Of a DNA stretch of 64,000 bases, positions 11,346 through 22,410 are shown piece after piece (position 1 is the first letter of the stretch; each line of letters starts with the position of its first letter). The stretch comes from Meconema thalassinum (taxonomy: Eukaryota > Arthropoda > Insecta > Orthoptera > Tettigoniidae). The notes beneath the pieces are model-generated. The model searched no databases and was not told where the DNA came from. It was given only the letters and a program-made list of their open reading frames with translations. Location of the stretch: contig OX336388.2 in assembly GCA_946902985.2 (NCBI GenBank), positions 223,036,467 through 223,100,466 on the forward strand, given 5' to 3'. Made by a program: the position numbers and the translations under genes.

Positions 11346-12229
11346 CTGCTAGGTACAATAAATGATGATGACGATTGTGGTGGCTGTTCTTGTATGTGTG
11401 GCTAGGAGGTGGCCGTGGCTTTAAGGTAGTCAGCACAGTTTATCAGACGGACTCAACAAACATCCAAACACACGGGGCTGATGATCGAGATGCCCTAAGG
11501 CCTTAATTATTAACAGTAATGGAAACGAAATGACGGTTGCGCCCACCGCCATGGCTGCACCTCTTTTATTAATCTGCCGGTCATCTGTTTCCATGGAGAT
11601 AGCGATCACCTTGAAGACATCTGCCGATCAGTGAGCGCGACAGATGGTCGGTCAACACGGAGGGTCAAGAAAGCAGTGGAAGAAACTGAACCGGCTTGCG
11701 GTGTGACTGTAGTTGTAGACCAATTACCAACCGATAAATAGGTAGATCAATTAAAATTAAAATTGGAAAGGTATTTTCTCCAATGAAATGTTTAAAGTAC
11801 TATAAAATACATTAAATTGAATAGAATTGCAACACATAGTCAGACAAATTCTTGTTTCTTAGGTGTTCTTTGTACTGTCTCCGTAGCAATGCACGGCCTT
11901 CTTGAACAGTAGCGTGTCCCCGTTGTTCCAAGGCCTGCTGGATTAACATGCTTACGAATTAATTGGTATAAAGACAGTTTTTAGCGCCATTTTTATAGAA
12001 AAATTTCCATGACTGCCAGAGATATAAAATATTGTTTTTAAATTCATTTTAGGGGCTTGGGGCATTGTGGTTATTATCCACGTGTACTTGGGTGAGTGCA
12101 TGAATTCTCCGACAACATGTGCTTCTTTGATAACTGTAGTAGTAGTTGTGTTAGTGACGGGAATGGCCTAGAAGATTGTGTTATTGTTTAATTTGAGAGC
12201 ATTTGAAATAAAACGAAGCTTGTAGTTAT
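11346..12229. other. unassigned sequence
   Basis: Begins with a possible SINE fragment (ATGATGATGACGATTG, then 'GGTGGCCGTGGCTTTAAGG' near 11410). Most of 11560-12229 shows no recognisable element, no long frame and no terminal repeat. It may be the least repetitive DNA in this part of the window. Confidence 0.35.
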
Positions 12230-12660
12230 TGTTTGAGTCTTCAGTCTTTTGACTGGTTTGATGCAACCCTCCATGCCTCCTTGTCCTGAGCTAATAGTTT
12301 CATCTCTACATAAATACCACACCCTACATCCGAGGCAATCTGTTTAACATATTCTAACCTTCATCTACCCATACAGTTCTTGTCCTCGACCCTTCATTCC
12401 ATAACTAATCTTATTATTCCTGGGTGTCTTCGTTTGTGTCCTACCAACCTATCTCTTCTCTTCATTAGCAGACACCAGTCTCTCCTCTCCCACTCGTCTT
12501 AATACATCTACCTATCTGATCTTCATCATTCTCCTGTAACACCACATTTCAAACGCTTCAATTCTCCTCTTTTCTGCTGCACCAATAGTCCAAGTTTCAC
12601 TTCCATAGAGCGCCACGCTCTAGACAAAGGCTTTCAAAAATGACTCCCTAAGACTTAAAT
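12230..12660 (-). pseudogene. LINE reverse-transcriptase C-terminal fragment, reversed
   Basis: The reverse complement matches the segments at 404-1050 and 33465-34091, including the ends 'GAAGACTCAAACAA' and the region encoding the EAFEMWCYR-like block. Multiple stops and frameshifts are present. A SINE (12661-12845) abuts its right side. Confidence 0.7.
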
Positions 12661-12845
12661 TTCTAGTTTTACGTGGCCGTTAATGTTGTCATCATGAGCC
12701 ATGGGATTTCGTTTTTACGTGGAATCCGAACCACATGTCATGGCATTTCACTTCGAAAATCTCACATGCATTGACCGGGAATCGAACCCAGTCCATCTTG
12801 GTGAGAGGCGAAGAGCTTGAGCGCTGCTCCACGGCTCTCCTAGAG
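12661..12845 (-). repeat. tRNA-derived SINE, family S2, copy 2
   Basis: Reverse complement of the SINE at 7313-7507. The B-box complement is 'GGGAATCGAACCC' (about 12778) and the body has 'ATGTCATGGCATTTCACTTC'. It is more diverged than copy 1, and no clean target duplication was seen. Confidence 0.75.
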
Positions 12846-13811
12846 AGATCATTAGACATCGTGGTCATTTAGCCCCGTCCACTTCCAGTGGGTGTAGAAT
12901 GTGTATGATAATCTGTGCTATTGTGGTGTCTGTAGTAGCCTAATGTCTGTATTTGTAATTCAGGTTTATTTACTTATTTACTAGCTGAAGTACCCGTGCT
13001 TCGCTGCGGGTCGTGAATAAATTAAAATGTGAAGGTGACAGTTAAAACAGGGGATAGGCGAGGTGCTGCGCAGAGGGAGAGTTAGGATGGAACATTTTGT
13101 CCAACTACACCGCTCGGCGTTGACCGTGTTTTATAGCAAAAAATTTAGGTTTTACTCGCTAACCGTTGGAGATACACGAAAAGTGATAAGGACCTTTGGG
13201 ATATAAAATTGAATTTTAAAACTCGTATATGCCATCAAAAGTTTGCTATTTCTTAGCGTTCTCTTTTTATTTGAAATGGAAATATGAAAGATTGAAACCA
13301 GAGGGTTCTCTGCAGAGATCGGTCACTAACCCGCGAGAACTGGCGCGTGGCTATTTTTTTACCCAATTCTTAAATAATGCTCTATATTTTCGTTTTGGTT
13401 AGCCCTCATTTCCTGTCTCTTACTGTACCTTCCTTCCTAGCCTTGAACTTCAACCTGCAAAAAAAAAAAAAAAAAAAAAAACATATCCATAGCTTTTTGA
13501 ACACTCAAGTTATTTCTATATTATTTACGGTCGGGTCAGATTTACCCAAGGCGCCAGACAATTTTCGGCTTACGTTAGTCGGAACAATCTGTAAAAAAAA
13601 AAGGTGGAAAATCCAACTATTTTGGTGCATCACAATAACATAGCTCACGTTCTTGTTGATCCATGTTTAGGGTCTAGGGATACCTTGGTCATCAGCTCCT
13701 TTGTTCAAAACAATTGAGATGACTGCTTCACCGCCAGTATCAAGGCCAGTTATATTGGTACAAAAATTATTGCATGTTAAATTTGTAAAATATAAATAAA
13801 CCTCATTTTAT
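12846..13811. repeat. mixed old repeats with a GC hairpin
   Basis: 12846-12965 resembles a SINE body fragment ('GTCATTTAGCCCCGTCCA'). At 12992-13011 is ACCCGTGCTTCGCTGCGGGT, a compact hairpin with ACCCG/CGGGT arms. This phrase style is common at the ends of repeats in arthropod genomes. A 22-base A run starts at 13459. No frame is convincing. Confidence 0.4.
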
Positions 13812-14126
13812 GAAAATGAAAATCCACAGCCTGCTTCCAGTCTCCGACCGGGTCAGGAATGGAATGAATGGAGCCCCTATCTAGCGGCGAGGATATGAAC
13901 TGTGCCGGCTGCCGAGGCCTGACGCACTCCTCTGGGGCAATGATTAAATGGATGACAGATGAAATGAAATGATAGTGGAGAGTGTTGCTGGAAAACCGGA
14001 GTACCCGGAGAAAAACCTGTCTGCCTCCGTTTTGTCCAGCACAGATCTCACATGGAGTGACCGGGATTTGAACCACGGAACCAGCGGTGAGAGGCCGGCG
14101 TGCTGCCGCCTAAGCCACGGAGGCTT
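13812..14126 (-). repeat. tRNA-derived SINE, family S1
   Basis: Flanked by a perfect 19-bp duplication, TAAATAAACCTCATTTTAT (13793-13811 and 14127-14145). On the minus strand it begins AGCCTCCGTGGCTTAGGCGG (A box within) and has the B-box-like GGTTCAAATCC. It lacks a short inner segment, present in the copy at 15411, that encodes 'GAATGAAATTTTGACAGAG'. Four other copies lie at 15411, 15791, 16681 and 56201. Confidence 0.9.
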
Positions 14127-14145
14127 TAAATAAACCTCATTTTAT

Positions 14146-14560
14146 ATTGGGAATAATTCAAAGGAAGACACCAGGAGTAAAATTACTTCATTATAATCCG
14201 TACGACTACGACAAAAAGGGAGTGACACAGTATGGCGCCAGTCCTCGGGTTATATATTTTTTCTCGCCTGTTCTCAAGGGTTAAACCCAGATTGTCAGCT
14301 TTTGATGCAACCTATTCTTCATTCCAGGTCTTGTCAGCAGCAAAATATGATGAAATTAACTCCTCCCTGGCGCAGTCAGCTGGCATTTGAGGGTGGGCAA
14401 ATACGAAGATTTACTGGCACGTTAAAGATCCCCTTCGGGGTAAAATTCCGGAACCCTGGCGTCTCTAAAAGCAACAGTAGTTAAAAGGGACGTAAAACCA
14501 ATAACATTCTTCTTCTCCTTCTTCTTCTTCTTCTTCTTCATTCGATTCAGCCATCTAAGG
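14146..14560. repeat. SINE-like fragment with (TTC)n tail
   Basis: 14340-14490 carries 'AAGATCCCCTTCGGGGTAAA' and 'CCGGAACCCTGGCG', phrases that reappear reversed at 48600-48860, followed by a CTT/TTC run at 14505-14540. It is therefore one end of a shared retroposon family. The upstream part (14146-14338) is unassigned. Confidence 0.5.
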
Positions 14561-14566
14561 ACCACG

Positions 14567-15215
14567 TCATTTCAACTGTATCTTGCCGCATCGAGCTTTA
14601 ACATCCTCCCAGTACTTTCGAATCAGTTCTCGATGCTGTTGTTTCCTTTCTGCAGTCCACATCTTGCCAGTTGGAAGCTTTGACTTTTCTTGGAAACATC
14701 GGTGTGCTGTTAGTTTTTGTTTAAGGGTGGCACGTTCCCAAATATCGTTGCCTGTAATTCCCACTTCTTGTAAATCTTTGTCCACCTCAATGAACCAAGC
14801 TCCCTTGGTTTTCTTTTTGAGGAAGTAGGTGAAAATTCAATTTGTCAATCGTGCTGGGTTCATTCTTTTTATATGACAGTAAAAGGCAATTCTCCGTTTC
14901 CTCATGGTATCAGTTATTTTTTCCACGTGGGTGTAAAATTCGTGGTTGTGCCGTCTCCTATATTCCCCATTTTCTTTTACCGGACCCAATATTTTTCTTG
15001 GAATTTTTCTTTCTTTCACTCCAAATTCTCTGTTAGTCCATTGCGATGCATTGCAAGGAACTCTGCAGCATACAAAGCCTCTGGACGGATGACTGTTTGG
15101 TAGTGTCTTAACTTGGCATTTGTTGATATGGATTTCTTGTTGTAAATGGCCTTAGTTAGATTGTGTGCCATTTCCATTTTCCTGATTCGTGACTCGAAAG
15201 CTGCCTTCTCGGAGA
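14567..15215 (-). pseudogene. LINE polymerase C-terminal region
   Basis: On the minus strand, in order, the translation gives 'IRKMEMAHNLTKAIYNKKS', 'KLRHYQTVIRPEALYAAE', 'ERKIPRKILGPVKENGEYR', 'KRRIAFYCHIKRMNP' and 'RKQQHRELIRKYWEDVKA'. This is the thumb and C-terminal end of a non-LTR retrotransposon polymerase. It is open for long stretches but broken around 14830. The same family occurs at 55998-56935, and a related last block is at 51713-51814. Confidence 0.7.
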
Positions 15216-15216
15216 G

Positions 15217-15218
<2 letters not shown>

Positions 15219-15272
<54 letters not shown>
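15219..15272. repeat. (TTA)n microsatellite
   Basis: Near-perfect ATT trinucleotide run of about 54 bp directly upstream, on the minus strand, of the LINE fragment. Confidence 0.95.
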
Positions 15273-15410
15273 CATTATTTGTAACTCCTCCCCAGTTCCC
15301 ATGGAGGATTTCTGGATTTCAATCTCACCTTTTTCTTAGCATTACAGTCCTGGTGTATGGGCAGTTGGAGATTATTGCGACATTTCAACCATACGTTGAT
15401 GAACAATATT

Positions 15411-15749
15411 GAAATGAAAATCCACAGCCTGCTTCCAGTCTCCGACCGGGTCAGGAATGGAATGAATGAAGCCCCCATCTAGCGGCGAGGATATGGACTG
15501 TGCCGGCTGCCGAGGCCTGACGCACTCCTCTGGGGCAATGATTAAATGAATGACAGATGAAATGAAATGATAGTGGAGAGTGTTGCTGGAATGAAATTTT
15601 GACAGAGAAAACCGGAGTACCCGGAGAAAAACCTGTCTGCCACCGTTTTGTCCAGCACAGATCTCACATGGAGTGACCGGGATTTGAACCACGGACGTCG
15701 GACCCAGTGGTGAGAGGCCAGCGAGCTGCCGCCTAAGCCACGGAGGCTT
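15411..15749 (-). repeat. tRNA-derived SINE, family S1
   Basis: Flanked by a 14-bp duplication, TGATGAACAATATT (15397-15410 and 15750-15763). Full-length copy with the inner segment missing from the copy at 13812. Head and tail are as described there. Confidence 0.9.
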
Positions 15750-15790
15750 TGATGAACAATATTAAGAATATTAATTATCACGCATAAGAA

Positions 15791-16128
15791 GCCTCCATGG
15801 CTTAGTTAGCAGCACGCCGGCCTCACACTGCTGGGTCCATGGTTCAAATCCCGGTCACCCATGTGAGATTTGTGCTGGACAAAACGGAGGCAGACAGGTT
15901 TTTCTCCGGGTACTCCGGTTTTCCCTGTTACAATTTCATTCTAGCAACACTCTCCACTGTCATTTAATTTCATCTGTCATTCATTGAATCATTGCCCCAG
16001 GGGAGTGCGACAAGCTTCGGCACCTGGCACAATTCATATCCTCGCCGCTAGATCGGGGTATATTCATTCCTATCCCTGACCCATTTGGTCGACTTGAAGC
16101 AGGCTGTGGATTCTCATTTTCAATTATC
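15791..16128 (+). repeat. tRNA-derived SINE, family S1, older copy
   Basis: Begins GCCTCCATGGCTTAGTTAGC and has the B-box-like GGTTCAAATCC. It is more diverged than its neighbours, and no clean target duplication was found. It lies only about 40 bp from the oppositely oriented copy at 15411, so the two form an inverted pair that could fold as a long hairpin in a read-through transcript. Confidence 0.8.
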
Positions 16129-16345
16129 CCACGTGATGATTGGGTAGGAATCGTCCGTGGCCTTATGTTAGGACGTAGAAGTGAGAAATCACGGAAAATC
16201 ACTTCCAGGATGGCTAAGTTGGGAATCGAACCCACCCCTTCACAGTTTTCCTTCACAAGGCTGAGTGTATCAGGCTGTTCCAGCTCTCAGACCAGAATTA
16301 CATTTCTTGGTAAAGCCGCGAATCGAACCCGGATTTCCAGGACAC
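16129..16345 (-). repeat. tRNA-derived SINE fragment (S4-like)
   Basis: Contains 'GTTGGGAATCGAACCCACC' and 'GCGAATCGAACCCGG', the paired B-box-complement phrases seen at 5134-6235, 30521-30985 and 48084-48556. Both ends are truncated. Confidence 0.6.
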
Positions 16346-16680
16346 CATCAACGAATGTGGAATAGAAGCTCTGAGATTTGAAATGAAGTACTATCCAGGC
16401 ATTAGTCTCGACAGAGTGTGGAAAGAAAACAGGAAAAGGCACTCTGTCAGTGCAGGGTTTCGAACCTTAGATCTCTGAACTTACTGCACCTCTGCATTGC
16501 GGCTGAGTAGAAACATATTCTAAACAGACTGCCGGTCGTCCTTGAAGTGGTTTTACGTGACTTCCCATTTTCAATTTCACGCAAATGCCGGGGACAATAC
16601 TTTCTAATAAGCTACTGTATGGTCACTTCCACCTCTTTACCCAATTTCACTACTCCTCAATAACGGAGGGGATAACAGAA
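16346..16680. other. unassigned sequence
   Basis: A stretch around 16350-16500 carries SINE-like phrases ('CGAACCTTAGATC', another B-box-complement style) but could not be matched to a second copy. Nothing else was recognised. Confidence 0.35.
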
Positions 16681-17010
16681 ATGAAATGAAAATCAACAGC
16701 CTGCTTCCAGTCTCCGACCGGGTCAGGAATGGAATGAATGAAGCCCCCATCTAGCGGCGAGGATATGAACTGTGCCGGCTGCCGAAGCCTGTCGCACTCC
16801 TCTGGGGCAATGATTAAATGAATGACAGATGAAATGATAGTGAACAGTGTTGCTGGAATGAAATTTTGACAGAGAAAACCGGAGTACCCGGAGAAAAACC
16901 TGTCTGCCTCCGTTTTGTCCAGCACAGATCTCACATGGAGTGACCGGGATTTGAACCACGGACCCAGCGGTGAGAGGCCGGCGTGCTGCCGCCTAAGCCA
17001 CGGAGGCCCT
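16681..17010 (-). repeat. tRNA-derived SINE, family S1
   Basis: Flanked by a 14-bp duplication, AGGGGATAACAGAA (16667-16680 and 17011-17024). Full-length. The long minus-strand frame through it crosses the SINE and its flanks and is not a gene. Confidence 0.9.
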
Positions 17011-17024
17011 AGGGGATAACAGAA

Positions 17025-17558
17025 ACAGACACAATTACAACGGACTCCTGGAAAGGACCAAACTTCCAACTCTGACACCTGTACACACGATTTCGAGTAC
17101 ACGGCATTCATGGAAAGACTTTCACAGAAAGCACCTACCACGATCCTAAGCACAGCTGCATCTGTAGGCTATGTAATGAACCGCGTACCAAATATCACCT
17201 GCACAAGTAGAAAATAGGACATTATCACTAATTGAACAGACTAAAGATTGGTGAAATGACAGCAATAATGGAACATACTTTTCATTCTTTCTGTACACAT
17301 TGTGTTTAATAAATATAATTAATTAATCCTCAATCAATCTCGCATTAACTCAACCGGAGAGATTGGCGTATTAGGGACAGGCACCCCAGGACTTGAAGTA
17401 AGGTACTCTACCGGTATTCTCCTAGAGGAAGTGTGGGAAAACCCGGGGAAAACCAAACTCTTTTTTTAAATTCTTTTTTGTTTGTTAACTTCATTTGTTT
17501 TCGTCTTTGGATGTAAATATTTTCTGTTTTACGTCCCTATCTTTTCTTGTTTGGTTTT
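17025..17558. other. unassigned, with a small SINE-like fragment
   Basis: 17340-17460 has SINE-tail-like phrases ('GACAGGCACCCCAGGACTTG' and 'GGGAAAACCCGGGGAAAACC'). The remainder shows no recognised element. Confidence 0.35.
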
Positions 17559-18337
17559 TAGCCTACTTTTCACATTTTGCAAAAATGAGGAAAAAGTAGA
17601 CTTATGAGATCGATCCGGGAAAATGTGTGTCTGTCTGTCTGACTGTCTGTCTGGCTGTGTGTGTGTGTGTCCCCCTATCAACTCCTAAACGGCTGCAGCA
17701 ATCAAAACCAAATTTAGTATGAGTAAAGATGTGCACCGGAATATCTCACGTCCATATTTGAAAATGATGTCAGTGCTACCAACTGCTGAAAAAACGCACT
17801 AGAAATATGAGCTCCATGTTGGATATCTTGCAAGATATGCATCGGAGCTATTCCAAAATTGGCACACATGTAGATAAGACTATTTCAGATTAATTTCCAG
17901 GAGGCCAACCATGACAGTGTTGCCAAAATAATTTTAAGCCTTCTGATAAGTCCGATGTTTAAATGCATATAACTTCTACACTCTCAATTGGATTTCAACC
18001 AAATTTTGTATGTAATATCTGTACATTAACAGATATGACTGAGCGTATTCTTAAGAGCCACCAGGGCTGCCAACTGTTAATAATTGCTCTCTCTATTTTT
18101 TTTATCCAAATACCAATATATCAGAAAGTATGCAAGCCAATAGCTTTAAACTATGCACACGTACATTCTGACATTTTAGATTAATTTGGAGTAACTTATA
18201 TACGTCAGTTCTACCAACATGATTATAAGCCTGCTGATAGTACCAATTTTTAAATACATGTAACTTCTATACTATCAGTTGGATTTCAACCAAATTTCGT
18301 ATGTGCTATGTGTACCATAACAGATATGACTATAGGT
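17559..18337 (+). mobile_element. Helentron-like element, left part (split by element A)
   Basis: Starts TAGCCTACTTTTC with a facing AAAAAGTAGACTTATGAGATC, then a TGTC/TG run, 'AACTCCTAAACGGCTG', and tandem units carrying 'GGATTTCAACCAAATTT' and 'GGGCTGCCAACTGTTAAT'. This is a subfamily with the same ends as the copies at 51940 and 62160 but a different core repeat. It continues at 29460-30070 once element A and one target copy are removed, giving about 1.4 kb. Confidence 0.55.
18240..18337 (+). repeat. 98-bp target duplication of element A, left copy
   Basis: Identical, as read, to 29362-29459. It begins GTACCAATTTTTAAATAC and ends GACTATAGGT. It abuts the left LTR directly. It belongs to the interrupted Helentron-like repeat and not to the LTR element. 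Confidence 0.85.
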
Positions 18338-21300
18338 CCGTTTACCTGGATAGTAGGCTGTCAGATATCCGCCCCCTCAATCGGATTGCCAATTATCAAT
18401 CGCACCGGCACAGTTACATCAATGAAAATGGCACTGACAGATACTATCGAGATAAGAGCACAGAAGTTCACAGGAAATCATTGTGGAACACACCAAAATA
18501 GACGGGGGTTCATACTTACCGTTACTTACCTCTTAATTATCTCGGGGTTTGAGTTGACAACAGGATCACTAAAGTCTGTTCACACAATAACCTCCACCAT
18601 GACATTTAAAAATGAACCAAGACGAAGACGAGAACTTTGAACTGTACAAAAGCTTTATTTCTAATAAAGGGTATGATTTTACTAACACAACAAAATCAAC
18701 GTGGCTATCAGTAGCCCAAGTCAATCTGACTACGTCCTCCAGCAGGACTTGCAAAAATTATCATACAACATGATATAAAACATTGTAGCTCCCAAGATCT
18801 CCAAATAACGTAATATTCATAACACTATTGGATTGGAAAAGGACGTCAGGGTGTGACATATATAGAGCATTTGGTTTCCTTTTAATAAACATGAGAATGG
18901 TATTTATAGTCGCAAGGCCAGAGTGTGTACGACCTCACTCTCTGAGAACCAGATGATGGCACAGCTGCGGGCTACCCTCAGCCTGTTGCATACTGGTCAA
19001 ATGCACTCCCTTCTCACATGCTATGTTACGTAAGAATACAGCTGCACTCTCAAGCTTTTAAATGTCCACAAGACAACTCATATTATTTACGCAAATCTTT
19101 CAAGTACTTTACTCACATCCTATTGGATCATTATATTAATTTCTTAAACTTGTTAACTTCAATCCAAATGTTTAATTAGCTCTTAAATGTTTATAACAAA
19201 ATCACATAAATTATTTATAACAATTAGAAATTGTTTATAATATTTGTCAAAGACAATAAAAATATTATAAGCACGCCTTTAACATCACTCTCGTTCCACA
19301 TTATTTTCAAAAATATTTACAGCAATTATTTACAATATTAACATTTAAATTGTTTAAATTATTAATTTAATAAATACATTAACCACATGTTCATTCGGTT
19401 GGTAATTTTCATAATCGTGTTTCATATAATCGACCAATAAAGGTTAGTTATACATGTTAATGTCACAATCTGGTTTAATAAAGGTTTTAATAATGATTTG
19501 TGACGGTGATCTTCATTCAAAATCTTATCTCAAATTCTTTCAAAACTCGAGTTAATTATAACAGTAAATCACTTGATTAATTTTCAACGAACTATGACAA
19601 TCTTATTCCAGCGGAAAATCCTTCGCTAACAAGTTAATGCACAATCTGCATTAAAAATATGCCCAAAATCATCATATATTAATCTATATGGCATTAAACT
19701 TCCACATAACTTACAAAACTTCCACAAATAATTCTTTAACATTTATTCCTGTGGGAACCTCCTTCATATTCAAGGGCATTATATCTCAGCGACTTTCAAC
19801 ACGCGCTGCACTAGCGATTATACATTCATAGTTCCACTTAAAATTTTTTATAATCATTAATTGTTTCAAAACTGTCTTTCTTTAACCTTCGTGGATTTCA
19901 TTCATGAACCGAAATGAAGTCAAAACTTGCCAATCACAAACAAATTTAATAGTGAATACGCTTATATACGCCTGTCTGGTCTATCAAAATTTAAGATTAA
20001 CATCTTAGAAAAAAATTGTAATATAAAATTACTATCATCAAATAAAGTGCGACTAAAATGCAAAGTAGTCGAATAGAATCCAATTAGACTGGGGAATGCA
20101 AACATGATTCGATAAATCTCTAATTGAGAAAAACTCCTAACAAAAGTTCTTGACTTTAATGCATTCAATAATTCATTATTAAAGTTAATCTTTCACAAAA
20201 GTGTCTATGGTGCAATGTTCATTCATAACTGACAATAAATGTCTGTGTTGCAATCAATTCAAATTACGACTAGTATTTCCAAGATCGTCGACAACGTAAG
20301 AGATTTTAACGCTCTAAAATCATTTAAATGTTCTTCCTTCTTGATGATGACAGAAAATTGGTCAAAGTAATTAAACTGGGGTTGAATTACTTTGATAAAA
20401 ATGACACGCTGTCTGAATTTAAATCTGCCATAAAAATCATTAACTTACAGTCAAATCGTGACTACAAAAATATTAATTACTGAAAAATCCAAATATCAGT
20501 CTCAACTGATTCAAAATCGTTAACTATGCCCATGACATAACAATGTCTTAATAAATCGTCGAAAAAGGCATAACTCATCAAGGTGTACTGAGAATAAGAA
20601 TCTCAACAAGAAAATAGGGCAAAAAACATGAGGATAAAAATATGGGAAAAATGGTTGCTCAAACATCATTAGTAAACTCAAATACAATAAACGTTCACGA
20701 CTACCTTATCTGCCGATTGACGTTCCAGAGGAAAATTCCCCAAAGAAGACTGCTGATGGATCCATTTCACCACGTTAAAGCTGAACTCCATCCTCGAAAT
20801 AGGAAATAGCACCCTCGGAGAATCGAACTGCTTCCTTCTCCGTGAATCGCTCTGCTCCTCGAAGACGAATAGACATCCTTCCGGCAATAATCTTCTTTGT
20901 GAGTCGGGACATCCCTGACCTCTCTTGAAAAATTCCCTGAAGTTCCAGTAGACAATCGTCGTGAAGTTTTGTAGAAATTTCCGAAGAAATTATTCATATT
21001 CAGAGTATGAAATTGTTTCTATGGCTGTTCGATGGTATTCAGCTTTTAATTACGAAACATGGGTGTAGATGGTATTCACCGCATGTTCGCTTGTGTGGAA
21101 TAGCAATTAGCGAAGTTCCATGTCGCTATCTTACTCCGTTGAAGTATGTCCCAATTGCAATAAGCCCTTTTAGCCTTCCATCTGCTCTTCGGTTGTAGTG
21201 TCAGAAGAACAAACTGCCGTATTCAATTGCTCCATTATACTGTATCGTTCTGTAACCAAGCAATCTGAAGTCTTTCTATTCCACTCGCAGCGTCAGCCTT

Positions 21301-22222
21301 GCGTTGATTCTGGCTATACAAAAGTGCTTCTCTTGTGGCGAGATAATCACTTTTGTCAGTCGTATAAAACTACTAATATCTTTTAAATTAATCGGTCGAA
21401 ATTGTTCAGCTTTTCTCTATTACTTTATGAAGCACAGCACAATACAATTAGCTTATCGGAGACCGCTAACTGTTCGAAGCTAAACTTGTAGAAGCTTTCT
21501 AAGGTCCGTTTCAACTTCACCTAGTTTGACTTGGATCTCGTTAATATAGTGGCCTCGCCACGCGTTATAAAGACGATTCTTTTCACTGCTGTTCACTTCG
21601 ACGTCTCACTATAATGACTGTATAAGAAAAGAACTTTCACAAATATACTTCGATGATCTGAGAATGAGATCTCAGAATGATCAGAGAACGAAAGAGGCTC
21701 CTCTCTTCTGCGCAAGCCCTTTTATTAACTACACGAGGGGCGTTTCCATCCCTTCCAAAGCGAGATACTACGTCATCGCTAAAAGTTCCAACTTCGTTAA
21801 TACATGACGGATTTTCAAAATTCAAAAACTGAAAATAAATTTCACCAAAATTCCAAATCAATGCTTCTACTGCAAATGGATTTCCATAATTCTGCATTCC
21901 AAAAGTAATAAAAATACCATAGTTTCAGCAATCTCCGTCTTCCTTTAAACTATCGTTGATTGGTTCAAGCCTCTCCTCCAATAGCATAGTTTCTTCCTCA
22001 GCAGAATTCCTCGTTTCCTGCGACTGCGTCGTACATCTTGGAACATTCTCGACTAAAAGCTGACGTCACTGAGAATCTCAGCTCAAGTAGCCTGCTGGCA
22101 TAACATATACGTCATCCGTGCTTACGTCATGACTACCCACGTCATAACTATGACAGCCATAACTCTCCTTATAATTTCAAATATAGCCACCGTGGTCTCT
22201 ACATAATTCAATTACGGGGGCA
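18338..22222 (-). repeat. element A 3' LTR (3885 bp, terminally clipped)
   Basis: Collinear with 25476-29361. The element 5' edge is TGCCCCCGTAATT (plus-strand end at 22222). At the outer edge it stops at CCGTTTACC, whereas the 5' LTR continues five more bases to TGTCC. This copy has therefore lost its last five bases, including the canonical CA. No frame longer than about 86 codons is present and none is convincing, so the very long LTR appears non-coding. Confidence 0.9.
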
Positions 22223-22232
22223 TTCTCCTCTC
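22223..22232 (-). other. polypurine tract of element A
   Basis: On the minus strand GAGAGGAGAA lies immediately before the 3' LTR's TGCCCC start. This is the expected plus-strand primer position. Confidence 0.7.
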
Positions 22233-22410
22233 ACCACGTTTTAAAAACAGTTGCAAATTGTTTTTAAACCCAATGTTACAAGTATCTCAACTCTCTTGAA
22301 CACGAAATTGAATTATTACTGGCTTACTCTAGTATGGTATTTCCTCTATGTTCCTTAATCATAAATCTCTTCTACTCTGGGTTGTGTGTGGTTAATGTAT
22401 TCTTTCCTCT

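Noticed and set aside
16650..17153. 167-codon minus-strand frame
   Set aside because: Runs through an S1 SINE and both flanks. The shared SINE translation recurs at other S1 copies and is not conserved as protein.
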